DNA from: Candidatus Avelusimicrobium intestinipullorum
GTDB lineage: Bacteria; Elusimicrobiota; Elusimicrobia; Elusimicrobiales; Elusimicrobiaceae
DNA: 64,000 nucleotides
Assembly: GCA_944324635.1 (NCBI GenBank)
Contig: CALUXC010000001.1
Coordinates: forward strand, 248,001-312,000
Direction: 5' to 3'
Part shown: positions 54,801-63,026 of the stretch, piece by piece
How the letters are laid out: each line of letters starts with the position of its first letter
How positions within the stretch are numbered: the stretch's first letter is position 1
Notes under the pieces: model-generated
What the model was told of the DNA's origin: nothing
The model's input: only the letters and a program-made list of their open reading frames with translations
The model's database searches: none
Made by a program: the position numbers and the translations under genes

Positions 54801-56373
54801 TACCAGCCAGTACATGCTGCGCATGATGGCGTTGGTGGGCTTGTATCACTTCGCCGGTATGATGTACAACTCCGGTCCGGGCGCCATTATCGGTAACTTC
54901 ATTAAATCTCCGGAAGGTGCCTCTATTGTGAACTGGGCGCAGAATATGCCTATGCCGATGACGGCCTTGTTGGCTGGCGGTGCGGGCTATGCGCTGACCA
55001 AAGTAGGACAGAAGATTTACAACGCAGTAAGCAAAAAACTGACCAAAGGCCCGGCGCAGGACCTGGCTGTGGAACAGCCCTCTACGCTGAGCGAAAAAGC
55101 CGGTGATTTTGCCAAGAAGAACTTGCCGTGGCTGGTGGGCGGTGCTACGACTGCCGCTACCGCTATCGTGCCCGAAGCGTATGAAGTGGCTCACTCCATC
55201 TTCAGCCGCTTTGACCCGACCTCCGTCGCTCAGATTGCCACCTTCTTTACGGCGTATGTGGGCGTGTGGGCTGGCCGTCAGTATCTGTCTCAGTTTGTAA
55301 AATCCGGTAAATTGACGCCTCAGGGCATTATCGGTGCCTCCGGTGTGCTGAGCACCGTAGCCGTAGGCTTGGCGTTCTTGCCGTTCCTGCCGTTGGGCGC
55401 CAAAGCGGCCCTGTGGGGTATTGCCGGCTTGGGCTTTGCCAACTTGGCCGGGTTTGAAAACTCCCTGGCGATGGAAAAATATCCGAACCAGAAACCGGCC
55501 GTCAACATGGCTTACACCTTGGCCAGACTTTCCGGTGCGCTGACGGTGCTGTACGGTTCTTTGGCCAACATGTTCACCAGCATGGGTGTGGCCGATCCGG
55601 AAATCAATGCGTTGGTCTTGCCGGCGGGTGCGTTGGCCTTGGGTACGTTGATTAACGGTAAATACTTTACGCACAACTTCATCCAAGACGTTAAACGCTG
55701 GAGAGGTTTACCGCCGACGCTGAACTATAAATTGCTGCGCTCGGAAGCGGATAACTTCTACAAGAAATATCAAGAAAACGGCCACTCCGTGGAATACTGG
55801 TCTCAAGATGCCAACCGCATCGCTACGGAACTGTTCAATAAGACCAGACACGAACTGACCACCATTGAACGCTTGATGAAGCCGATTAACGAAAAACTGC
55901 GCTTGAACCAGCTGCGCTTGAGCGTAATCAAAGAACTCAAAGCGTTGCTCAAAGGCGCTCCGCAGAACAATGCGTCGCTGGGTATGGAAGAATTGACGTA
56001 CAAAACTTTCAAAACCCGCGAAATCCAGCCGCTGTTGACCACGCTCTCCGGCAAGAACTTGACCGCTGAGCAGGAAGCCCAGATTGTGCGCTCCGTGGCG
56101 GAAGTCATCAACAACCGCTACTTCATCAAAGCGTCCGAACTGGACAATATGGAACGCGGCGTAATGGAACGCAACGAAGGGTTGGATCAGTTCCGCCTGG
56201 AAGTACTGCGCAATATGTATAAGATGCAGTTGACCAAAATAGCGGAAGATCGCGTTTCCCGCTATAAAGGAAACAGACCATCTTATGACCGTGCCATGGC
56301 TGAACTTCAGGATATGGCCGGCAAAGTGTTGGGCGCGAATAACGACTGGAAAGCCCCGGCCTTTGAAGAATAA
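51826..56373 (+). CDS. Giant exported/polytopic membrane protein with possible MFS-like core
   Basis: 1515 residues from the ATG at 51826 (TGGAG upstream). Signal peptide MNKLIAVVLSISLIFGSVTPS. Residues 25-480 are Ala/Val/Pro-rich and helical. Residues 485-755 form a mixed domain (DTEFIALAQQAQ, SYSLKLHDAEGKVLPVTFEL). About 760-1285 hold twelve or so hydrophobic helices in two groups (760-910 and 985-1280) separated by a basic cytoplasmic-type loop, the layout of a major-facilitator transporter. The last 230 residues are helical and charged. No known protein of this arrangement comes to mind. It is transcribed alone, ahead of the GlpT-like gene. Confidence 0.7.
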   Translation: MNKLIAVVLSISLIFGSVTPSLAQSANKLIKGTSAAMQQSGKAVTGVTKLPQSVTKAAGSSAAVQAARTAAQGRVAAGVSVPGRTPSVATPAVPGTVAAVPDFSVRLNEEIALQTSAAKAAPKTLDEIKQILARPNFSQKDAADVYKQIFNVTSRTASAKEFLLFDAFPSVTVKRGFAASAEQVSLAVDFYRRTLLSNLQGSASSLPASASLEEIVSLSPKSAEFADVDKWAKSMAAVTDLGFYGSAKDAPVLLEAYEKAPAALKPVTETVVGRALLNLEAYDALEQLASKAAVNGELTGEFWNGLSAYAKQHGLNVNLPAVKVQASVRVPKRVERILGAWNGLNVMHANPSAKATADWVALNAKKGKVISAVEPAAVRPAAEPLKIPAVAPKVELNLGNVQLADNLSVGTAPIPASGTEETAVAAVQEAPVAAEASGTWFSRGMNRIKKFFGSNPAAPAEAEAVNIPVTSTTSLNQAALSRAMGLSTSGTLSMGGLGDLTNKINNKKIIKRVQRTLEGARNKADTEFIALAQQAQKEGRALTSADYDKLLSDNFSAAIAADPTLAPYAKDIASAVAEPTVAPAKREMSYSLKLHDAEGKVLPVTFELNVRLLDNTAVKQFERLGVTNSEVFTMMRANKDGKPTGPFELMLATPGGSKRPIYEPFIEGGKAGVEAMYYRLLGDYQAGKLTSNKVDLNLYSDVFAERATMFAGLTEGLGGLPQATVAPQATALGISDPKALQQGVSHSQLGNVASVVFSGLQKEFGIKNTLALGLGVAALGLGICGFGLSLPSIAAKISMLGLGSFVLGVGANGGVKSTNSIFAKEMSNDNTSGTARMGFVNARASVGTMTGYLFFPVSVLFALSGVEAFQWLYYGATAVPAYALANLLLSKVRNVGADHGVATTFTDKVKVVAKSGWGIVKNIWNNVKFAVSGGYQERLSAIREKRIVKERTKQYEDMLNGNTSAMKPVDPAASQSLWAKTKDFMTVKLPAATSQYMLRMMALVGLYHFAGMMYNSGPGAIIGNFIKSPEGASIVNWAQNMPMPMTALLAGGAGYALTKVGQKIYNAVSKKLTKGPAQDLAVEQPSTLSEKAGDFAKKNLPWLVGGATTAATAIVPEAYEVAHSIFSRFDPTSVAQIATFFTAYVGVWAGRQYLSQFVKSGKLTPQGIIGASGVLSTVAVGLAFLPFLPLGAKAALWGIAGLGFANLAGFENSLAMEKYPNQKPAVNMAYTLARLSGALTVLYGSLANMFTSMGVADPEINALVLPAGALALGTLINGKYFTHNFIQDVKRWRGLPPTLNYKLLRSEADNFYKKYQENGHSVEYWSQDANRIATELFNKTRHELTTIERLMKPINEKLRLNQLRLSVIKELKALLKGAPQNNASLGMEELTYKTFKTREIQPLLTTLSGKNLTAEQEAQIVRSVAEVINNRYFIKASELDNMERGVMERNEGLDQFRLEVLRNMYKMQLTKIAEDRVSRYKGNRPSYDRAMAELQDMAGKVLGANNDWKAPAFEE

Positions 56374-56394
56374 AAATTTGCAGTAACCGAACCC

Positions 56395-56430
56395 TAAAAG
56401 TGGCTTGTGCCGTACGGCAAGCCACTTTTA
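56395..56430 (+). terminator. Terminator of giant gene
   Basis: AAAAGTGGCTTG-TGCCGTACGG-CAAGCCACTTTTA. Confidence 0.85.
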
Positions 56431-56574
56431 GTTGGCCCGGGCGCACCGCGGGAAAGGCAAACCGCTGTTTCCCGTCGGAAAAAATATAAAAAACTTTCCG
56501 AAAAACGGTGCATAAATGTGTTATAATAAAGAAGTAAGGATGTTCGTATTTTAATCACACAATAGGAGACTTGA

Positions 56575-57933
56575 ATGCTACGGAAGTTTATTGATTGGTT
56601 TAAGCCGCTGCCCGATGCTGCGGAAAAAATTACCGATCCTCAAGAAATTACTAAGCAGTATAAGCGTTGGCGCCTTCGCTTATTTATCAGTGCCTATATC
56701 GGTTATGCGATGTACTACGTAACCCGCCAGAATTTGAACCCCATTGCTCACGTGTTTAAGGCAGAAACGGGTATTACCAACGACCAATTCGGTTTGATGG
56801 TATCTATTTCCCTTATTGCGTATGGTATTGGAAAGTTTGTAAGCGGTATGTTGGCTGATAAGAGCAACATCCGCGTTTTTTTGGCTTTCGGTTTGATGGC
56901 TTCTTCCGTCATTAACCTTTTCTTCGGATACCTGCCTTCTTTCTTCTTGTTGGTCGTTTTCTGGACGCTCAACCAGGCTTTCCAGTCTATGGGATTTCCT
57001 CCGATCGCGCGTATTTTTGCGTATTGGTTCTCTCCCAAAGAAAGAGCCAGCAAATGGACCTTGTGGGCTTCCGCTCATACGGTGGGTATTTCCATTGCGG
57101 CCATTATTGCCGCCGTGGTGCTTAAACTGATGGACCTCACGCCCCTTATTCACTGGCAGTATGTATTTGTGTTCTCCGGTGTGTTGGGGTTGATTACCTC
57201 CTTCTACATTTTGCGCAGTGTAACCGATACGCCCGCCAGCGTGGGTCTTCCCCCCGTGGAAGAATACACCGGCTGCCAGCAGTTGGTGACCAAAGACGCC
57301 AACGAAGGCGAAAGCTATTGGGTGTTGTTGCGCAAATACGTGCTTACGAACAAATACATCTGGATTTTGTCCATAGCATTCTTGTGTGTATATTTTGTGC
57401 GTTACGTCACGCTGTCTTGGGCCGCTATCTTCTTGGATACGCGCGAACTCTCCAAAGCCAGCATTCCGCTTATCTTCACGCTTAACCCCTTGGTGGGCGC
57501 GTTGGGCGGTATTACGGCCGGTATTTTGACGTCTAAGGTGTTCGGCGGACGCTGCACTCCTTCCAACGTCATTTACTTTATCTTGTTGGCCATTTCCGCT
57601 TACGGTTTCTACCTGTTTGCGGGTCCGGATCACTTGTTCTTGACGGGCTTCTTCATCGCCGCTCTCGGCTTCTTTGTGGACGGCCCTCAGAACTTGATTA
57701 ACGTACAAATCTCGCTCTTGACCACCAAAGAATCCGTGGCCGCCGCGTGCGGTTTCTGCGGATTGTTCGGCTACATCGGCGGTTTCTTGGCCGGCAGCGG
57801 TGCTTCTTTCATCTTGAATCACTGGGGCTGGGCGGGCGTGTTCAATTCCTGCATTGTTGCCTGTATCATCGGCATCATGTTGGTAATGACCGCTTGGAAA
57901 AAAGAAAACCGCGATATCGGTGCGGCCAAATAA
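56575..57933 (+). CDS. Organophosphate:phosphate antiporter (GlpT/UhpT type)
   Basis: 452 residues, 12 membrane helices. The segments match GlpT closely: MYYVTRQNLN with the substrate Arg (about 51), GKFVSGMLADKSNIRVFLAFG, SMGFPPIARIFAYWFSPKER, the His of ASAHTVG (about 166) and the second Arg in YFVRYVTLSW (about 272). Both phosphate-binding Arg and the central His of GlpT are therefore kept. It exchanges inorganic phosphate for glycerol-3-phosphate or a sugar phosphate. Ribosome site AGGAG. A terminator follows. The precise ester is not decidable. Confidence 0.9.
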   Translation: MLRKFIDWFKPLPDAAEKITDPQEITKQYKRWRLRLFISAYIGYAMYYVTRQNLNPIAHVFKAETGITNDQFGLMVSISLIAYGIGKFVSGMLADKSNIRVFLAFGLMASSVINLFFGYLPSFFLLVVFWTLNQAFQSMGFPPIARIFAYWFSPKERASKWTLWASAHTVGISIAAIIAAVVLKLMDLTPLIHWQYVFVFSGVLGLITSFYILRSVTDTPASVGLPPVEEYTGCQQLVTKDANEGESYWVLLRKYVLTNKYIWILSIAFLCVYFVRYVTLSWAAIFLDTRELSKASIPLIFTLNPLVGALGGITAGILTSKVFGGRCTPSNVIYFILLAISAYGFYLFAGPDHLFLTGFFIAALGFFVDGPQNLINVQISLLTTKESVAAACGFCGLFGYIGGFLAGSGASFILNHWGWAGVFNSCIVACIIGIMLVMTAWKKENRDIGAAK

Positions 57934-57953
57934 AATTCTTGAAGATCCTTTAC

Positions 57954-57981
57954 AAAACCCCGCGCATTGGCGCGGGGTTTT
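57954..57981 (+). terminator. Terminator of antiporter gene
   Basis: AACCCCGCGC-ATTG-GCGCGGGGTTTTTT. Confidence 0.9.
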
Positions 57982-57983
57982 TT

Positions 57984-58242
57984 GTTGCCCTTTTGGCTAG
58001 GTTTTCGATAAATTCATTAAAAAATCTCTTTTATCCCCTTCGTACAAGAGTAATGCTTTCCATTTAGTCGTTTGCGTTTGAAAATTTTTTGTACACCTTG
58101 CAACAGGTGCCGGAATGCCATGGGAAAATACTTTTATGCCTAAAATAATACTTCTAAATACTGATTTTCCCCCCGCTTTGTATCTTTGTTTTGCCTGCCA
58201 GCTAAATGAGTTTATTTGCTCGCATAAACGGATAAAGAATCA
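57984..58242. other. Intergenic region without a gene
   Basis: AT-rich sequence between the antiporter terminator and the terminator of the convergent nucleotidase gene. No frame with a ribosome site and no RNA fold was recognised. Confidence 0.5.
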
Positions 58243-58280
58243 TAAAAAAGCCAGAACGTTTGTTTTGAAGCGCTCCGGCT
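58243..58280 (-). terminator. Terminator of nucleotidase gene
   Basis: Minus strand AGCCGGAGCG-loop-CGTTCTGGCTTTTTTATG; ten pairs including three G-U. Confidence 0.7.
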
Positions 58281-58317
58281 GAATATAAAATGCGTAAAAA
58301 CGAGCAAAATGCCTGTT

Positions 58318-59904
58318 TTACGGGATTTGTTTGATGCGGACGTCTTTGGGTGCGATTAACTGTTTTTCTGCGGCATTTCGGCCGGGTAATTGTTCCACAA
58401 TATCAAAGAGCAGTTCCCCGCTGGTCTTTTTATAGACTTTTTTCTGCGGATTTTTGGTGATTTTGAAAGGTGCCCCTTCAAAATATCCGTCCGGAATATG
58501 GGCAATGGCCGCCGCGCGGTAGGTTTTCCGGCCGGACATTTTCTTCCCGTTTAACAGAATTTTGGTAATTTTTACGGGGTGCTTTTTATTCGGACGGCAC
58601 TTGTATTCTATGTATACGTTATCCGAGTAGGCAAAGAGGGAGTAATTTTTCCCGTCTTCGGCGCATTTTAAGCTTTCTTGGGCGGCTTGTTTGAATTTTT
58701 TGCCCGTAATGTTGAAGGTGGATACATATTCCGTATACGGAAGCAGTTCCGCCAAATCGCGCCCCGTCAAGCTGCCGGGGTTTAAGTCCCGCCGCACGCC
58801 GGGCAGTTGGAACATGGCAAAGTCCACCCGTTCTTGCGGTTCCAGCCATTTTTTCATCTGGTCGGCCAGTTTTTTTGCCACATCGGGGGCGGCGTCGGGC
58901 CCTTGGGGATATTTGTACAGCGTTTGCGGGACCGAGGCAAATACTTTTGTAAGAGATTTATCTTCTATCTGGTCCAAACGGGCACGGACGGCTTTATTTT
59001 CCCCCCATTTGGCCGGATTTAAGGCAATGTATTGGGACGATACTTGTTTGAGTTCGCCCGTCTTGTCATCAAAATCCAGTTCCACACGGCTGACGCCTTC
59101 CAGCATGGAGCCGCTTTCCACAAACAGCGGGCCGGGCGTGCCCAATTTGTGTTGGGCATGCTGCAGGTGTGCGTGCCCGCCCAAAAAGACGTCTATTTCC
59201 GCTTTTGCCGTTGGAGCGGCGGCTAGCGCTTCCAACACCTGGGAGGGCTTGCGCGGGTCGGCAATAGAGTCATGGGCCATTAAAATGACGGCCTGCGGCT
59301 GTTGGGCCGCGATTTCTTTAAGGAGTTTTTCCCAATCGGCCGATGTAACCTTTTTTAACTGCATGCCGCTCATGCCCGGGCCGTCCATGGAAAAACCGAT
59401 AATGGCTACTTTTTTCCCGTTGAAATCAAAAATTTTGTACGGCAGAATCGTTTTGCCGGGGATTTGCAGTCCGTCCACGTTCACGCTTAACACTTGCCCG
59501 TTAAATCCGCCGAGCATTTGCCCTAAAGTTTGGGCGCCAAAGTCGCTGTCGTGGTTGCCGATGGTCAGCGCAGCGTATCCTTGGCCCAAGATGTTTTTGG
59601 GCGTTTTGCCGGTGTTATTCATTAGTTCAATGGAATAGCGGCCGTCGGAAGCGTTGGCTTCTTTGTTGCCGCTGGAAAAATCTCCCGAGTCCAGCAGTAC
59701 AAACGGTTCTTTCTCTTTTTGAAGCACATTTTCCAGCACGGCAAATCCGCCGTGCGGAAGGCCGCCTTTCCCTGTACGCAAGAAGTAATATCCGTGAATG
59801 TCGCTCATGTGATAGACGGCAAGTTTTTCGGCAAACAGCTGGCCTGCACACAAGAGCAAGGCCCAAGCCAGGGTGCCGACTACTGCATAATGGCCTAAAC
59901 GCAT
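58318..59904 (-). CDS. Periplasmic 5'-nucleotidase/UshA-like metallophosphatase
   Basis: 528 residues; signal peptide ending in LLCAGQLFA. The dinuclear metal site is complete: VYHMSDIHGYY, LLDSGDFSSG, ALTIGNHDSDFG, ILMAHDSI and GGHAHLQH. The C-terminal domain (about 330-510) with VRRDLNPGSLTGRDLAELLP is the 5_nucleotid_C substrate domain. Such enzymes hydrolyse nucleotides or UDP-sugars in the periplasm to release phosphate and nucleoside. Start supported by AGGAGGG. It fits the phosphate-ester uptake genes next door. Confidence 0.9.
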   Translation of the reverse strand: MRLGHYAVVGTLAWALLLCAGQLFAEKLAVYHMSDIHGYYFLRTGKGGLPHGGFAVLENVLQKEKEPFVLLDSGDFSSGNKEANASDGRYSIELMNNTGKTPKNILGQGYAALTIGNHDSDFGAQTLGQMLGGFNGQVLSVNVDGLQIPGKTILPYKIFDFNGKKVAIIGFSMDGPGMSGMQLKKVTSADWEKLLKEIAAQQPQAVILMAHDSIADPRKPSQVLEALAAAPTAKAEIDVFLGGHAHLQHAQHKLGTPGPLFVESGSMLEGVSRVELDFDDKTGELKQVSSQYIALNPAKWGENKAVRARLDQIEDKSLTKVFASVPQTLYKYPQGPDAAPDVAKKLADQMKKWLEPQERVDFAMFQLPGVRRDLNPGSLTGRDLAELLPYTEYVSTFNITGKKFKQAAQESLKCAEDGKNYSLFAYSDNVYIEYKCRPNKKHPVKITKILLNGKKMSGRKTYRAAAIAHIPDGYFEGAPFKITKNPQKKVYKKTSGELLFDIVEQLPGRNAAEKQLIAPKDVRIKQIP

Positions 59905-59940
59905 GTCACCCTCCTGGTAGAATCTTTCGTATAGTGTAGC

Positions 59941-59978
59941 AAAAAAAACGCCCCCGCTTGTTACGGGAGCGTTTTTTT
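59941..59978 (-). terminator. Terminator of pyk
   Basis: Minus strand AAACGCTCCCG-TAACAAG-CGGGGGCGTTTTTTTT with one mismatch. Confidence 0.82.
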
Positions 59979-59994
59979 GAAAAGCTTACGCAAA

Positions 59995-61416
59995 TTAGAT
60001 GTTCATTACGTAAAGCATGTTGGTGGTACCGGCTTTGCCGAAAGGAATACCGGCAGTTACCACGACGTTGTCGCCTTCTTTGGCGAGTTTCTGGTCCAAA
60101 ACCGCTTTCTTGGCTTCGGCGGCCATATCGTCAAAGTTTTTCAGGTTTTCGATCACCAACGGAGTCACACCCCAGACCACCGTCAACTGGCGGGCCGTGG
60201 TGAGGTTGGGCGTGAGGCCCAAGATCGGCAGACCGCCGGCACGCTGCTGAGAAGCACGCAAGGTGGTGGAACCGGAATCCGTGAACGTAACGATTACGTT
60301 GGCGGTATCCATGTTGGTGGCTACGAGGCCGGCCGCAGAGGTGATGGCACCTTCTTTGGTGGAATCGTTTTTGCGTTCCAAGGTGGAAAGACCTTTGCGA
60401 TAGCGGTGGTCTTTTTCCACGGTTTCAATGATGCGGCGCATGGTGGCTACGGCTTCGTAGGGGTGGTCGCCCTGAGCGGTTTCGGCAGAGAGCATGACCG
60501 CGTCTACACCGTCGTAAACGGCGGTGGCCACGTCGGAAGCTTCGGCGCGGGTAGGCATAATGTTGTGAATCATGGATTCCAACATCTGGGTGGCTACGAT
60601 GACCGGTTTGCCCGCTTTGCGGCAGCCGGAAACGATTTTCTTCTGCAATACCGGCACGAGTTCGGGGCTGGTTTCCACGCCCAGGTCACCGCGGGCAACC
60701 ATGATGACGTCCGTCAAATCAATGATTTCGCGCAAGTGTTCAATGGCGGAAGGTTTTTCAATTTTGGCGATGATGTGCGCTTTGGATTTCATCAAGCTGC
60801 GAAGTTCGATGATATCTTCGGGTTCCTGTACGAAGGAAAGACCGATGAAGTCGGCACCCAACATTTCGGCAATTTTCAAATCTTCTTTGTCTTTGGCGGT
60901 CAGCGCGGAGAGCGGCAATTTTACGCCGGGCACGTTCACGCCTTTTTTGTTGGAGAGTTCACCGCCGGCGATGACCGTGCAGTCAGCCGTGTCGGCCGTG
61001 TGGGAATCTACGCGCAGGCGGACGACGCCGTCGTTAAGCAAGAGTTCCAAGCCGTCTTTCATCGCGGCAAAAATTTCTTTGTGCGGCAGGCAAACGCGGG
61101 TCTGATCGCCGGGTTCCGGGTTCATATCCAAGCGGAATTTGTCGCCTTCCTGTAATTTGATGCGGTAATCTTTGAAGGTGCCGATGCGGAGCTTCGGGCC
61201 TTGCAAGTCAAACAAAATACCCAAGGTACAGTTGTACTTCTTTTCCATTTTGCGGATGTTGGTGACTCTTTCCTGATATTCAGGCAAAGAACCGTGGCTG
61301 CAGTTGCAGCGGAACACGGAAACGCCCGCCAAAACCAATTGTTCAATAGCTTTTTCGTTGCTGGTGTCGGGACCGATGGTCGCGACGATTTTGCAAAAGT
61401 CAGTATTTTTAGGCAT
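59995..61416 (-). CDS. pyk: Pyruvate kinase
   Basis: 473 residues from the ATG at 61416 with GAGGAAA upstream; a TTG seven codons earlier is in frame but less likely. Motifs: KIVATIGPDT, FRCNCSHG (Asn, Ser and the Cys/His variant of the usual NFSH), FDLQGPKLRIG, the metal Glu-Lys in HIIAKIEKPSA, IMVARGDLGVE, and VIVATQMLESM. It makes pyruvate and ATP from phosphoenolpyruvate. The NCSHG variant keeps the key Asn and Ser. Standard bacterial length with the C-terminal effector domain (VTFTDSGSTTLRASQQR). Confidence 0.96.
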   Translation of the reverse strand: MPKNTDFCKIVATIGPDTSNEKAIEQLVLAGVSVFRCNCSHGSLPEYQERVTNIRKMEKKYNCTLGILFDLQGPKLRIGTFKDYRIKLQEGDKFRLDMNPEPGDQTRVCLPHKEIFAAMKDGLELLLNDGVVRLRVDSHTADTADCTVIAGGELSNKKGVNVPGVKLPLSALTAKDKEDLKIAEMLGADFIGLSFVQEPEDIIELRSLMKSKAHIIAKIEKPSAIEHLREIIDLTDVIMVARGDLGVETSPELVPVLQKKIVSGCRKAGKPVIVATQMLESMIHNIMPTRAEASDVATAVYDGVDAVMLSAETAQGDHPYEAVATMRRIIETVEKDHRYRKGLSTLERKNDSTKEGAITSAAGLVATNMDTANVIVTFTDSGSTTLRASQQRAGGLPILGLTPNLTTARQLTVVWGVTPLVIENLKNFDDMAAEAKKAVLDQKLAKEGDNVVVTAGIPFGKAGTTNMLYVMNI

Positions 61417-61588
61417 AATGTATGTAGTTTTCCTCAATAGTAACTTCTAAAGTAAGGGGCTATAATACTTCTTTTGCCCCTTCTGGTATATATTTTATTA
61501 TTTTTGGAGCGCCTTGTCACCGCCTTATTGGAAAAAGGGGCGTTTTTTTCGTCAATTTTTGGCAACTTTACATTTATCCTTTCTTTCA

Positions 61589-61617
61589 TTGAAAAGGGGT
61601 CTAAAATCCGCTAGAAT
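61589..61617 (+). promoter_or_regulatory. Promoter of AlaX-like gene, leaderless geometry
   Basis: TTGAAA (61589-61594), 17-bp spacer, TAGAAT (61612-61617), then 6 nt to the ATG. There is no Shine-Dalgarno sequence. Confidence 0.65.
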
Positions 61618-61623
61618 ATACCC

Positions 61624-62091
61624 ATGAATACCAACAACCCTTTAGAACCGGGCAAAGATTATTTTGCCCCCATGCATACGGCCGAGCATATTTTGAACCA
61701 AACCATGGTGCGCGTGTTTGGCTGTGCCAGAAGCAAAACCAACCATATCGAAAAAAATAAATCCAAATGCGATTATTTTTTGCCTTCTTCTCCGACGGAA
61801 GAACAGCTGCGTGAAGTGGAAGACTTGGTAAACGACGTCATTTCCCGCGCGCTGCCCGTTACGGCCCGGGAATTGCCGCGTGACGTGGCGGAAAAAAGTG
61901 TGGACCTTTCCTCCCTCCCCCCCGACGCCGGTGATACCGTGCGCCTGGTGTACGTGGGTGAATACGACGTGTGCCCCTGCATCGGCAAACATGTCCAAAA
62001 CACGAGTGAAATCGGCCGGTTTAAGTTTTGCAGTTGGGACTATCAAAACGGCCGCCTGCGCGTGCGCTTTAAGCTGGAGGAAAACAAGTAA
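61624..62091 (+). CDS. AlaX-type trans-editing protein (tRNA SAD domain)
   Basis: 155 residues, the size of short AlaX proteins. Zinc-site motifs are HTAEHILNQ (HxxxH) and the late CIGKH (CxxxH), typical of the second additional domain of alanyl/threonyl-tRNA synthetases. Stand-alone members hydrolyse Ser- or Gly-tRNA(Ala) mischarged by AlaRS in the cytoplasm. The start codon overlaps the expected transcription start, so translation is probably leaderless. The stop overlaps the next gene's ATG (TAATG), so the two are coupled although the partner is exported. Confidence 0.87.
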   Translation: MNTNNPLEPGKDYFAPMHTAEHILNQTMVRVFGCARSKTNHIEKNKSKCDYFLPSSPTEEQLREVEDLVNDVISRALPVTARELPRDVAEKSVDLSSLPPDAGDTVRLVYVGEYDVCPCIGKHVQNTSEIGRFKFCSWDYQNGRLRVRFKLEENK

Positions 62092-62978
62092 TGAACCGCT
62101 TTTTTAGCAAAATGCTATTTGTGTTTGCGGCGCTTTTATGTGCGGCGGGCTTGCAGGCGGCGGGCGTTAAACGCGGCTGGGAGGTGGAACTTTCCAAACT
62201 GGCGTTTGATTTCACCTCCACCGAAGTAAAAAACGCCAAAGAATACCAGGATTTTTCCGATGCGCGTTTGACGGCGGACTCCCAAACGGCGGTGCGCGGG
62301 CTCCTAAATGCGTCGGCCGATTATCACGCTAAGCATTATTTGTGGAGTAACGACTTGGTGTTGGATTACGGACGGACCAAAATCCGCCCCGTGTCGGGAG
62401 AAAAATTAACCAACGAAAATGCCGACCAAATCCTGTTCACTACGGGTTATACGCAGCGTTTGTGGAATATCCCCACCTTACTGGGCGGTTTTGAATTGGG
62501 GCCTTTTGCCAACCTGGGATATGAAACCGAATTTACCAAGCCGCAGGACGCTCCGCGCCGTAAAATTTTAAGAGGTACGGTGGGCGTAAAACTCTTTGAA
62601 GGAAAATACTTGAAAGACTTTTTTGTGGCGGCCGTGGGCGAGCGGGATTATACCTATACCCCCACTTCCAACAAACTTGCCTGGGAAGCGGGCCTAAAAA
62701 TAGAACAGCCCGTGCGCGACGGCGTGAAAGCCAAATATGCGTTTATGTTTCGCGATTATTTGAACGAATCCCAATCCAACAAGACGGATTTGGATTATGA
62801 ACTTTCCGCCGATGCCCGCCTGGAAGTGCAGTTGTATAAGAACTTATATTTGGCGCCGTTTATCAGCTATTATACGGCCCAGGCTAAGTATTTGGCCAAA
62901 CGCGGCGAAAACGTGTATGTGGGCGTTTCTCTTTCGTTTAGTCATATATTTAAGCGTGCGGAAGAAGTGGAATCGTAA
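62091..62978 (+). CDS. Outer-membrane beta-barrel-like exported protein
   Basis: 295 residues; signal peptide ending in LLCAAGLQA. The mature part is a series of amphipathic strands with alternating residues and aromatic girdles (HYLWSNDLVLDYGRTKI, QLYKNLYLAPFISYYTAQ) and short turns. The C-terminal VYVGVSLSFSHIF has the terminal-aromatic pattern of a BAM-inserted barrel, though eight residues follow. About 10-12 strands could be drawn, in line with DUF481/DUF3078-like porins. The ribosome site GGAGG lies in the preceding gene. Substrate unknown. Confidence 0.7.
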   Translation: MNRFFSKMLFVFAALLCAAGLQAAGVKRGWEVELSKLAFDFTSTEVKNAKEYQDFSDARLTADSQTAVRGLLNASADYHAKHYLWSNDLVLDYGRTKIRPVSGEKLTNENADQILFTTGYTQRLWNIPTLLGGFELGPFANLGYETEFTKPQDAPRRKILRGTVGVKLFEGKYLKDFFVAAVGERDYTYTPTSNKLAWEAGLKIEQPVRDGVKAKYAFMFRDYLNESQSNKTDLDYELSADARLEVQLYKNLYLAPFISYYTAQAKYLAKRGENVYVGVSLSFSHIFKRAEEVES

Positions 62979-62993
62979 TAATTTGATAAACCA

Positions 62994-63026
62994 TAAAAAA
63001 GCCCGCCTACTAGGCGGGCTTTTTTG
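62994..63026. terminator. Bidirectional terminator
   Basis: AAAAAAGCCCGCC-TACTA-GGCGGGCTTTTTTG between the convergent barrel and 63027 genes. Confidence 0.9.
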
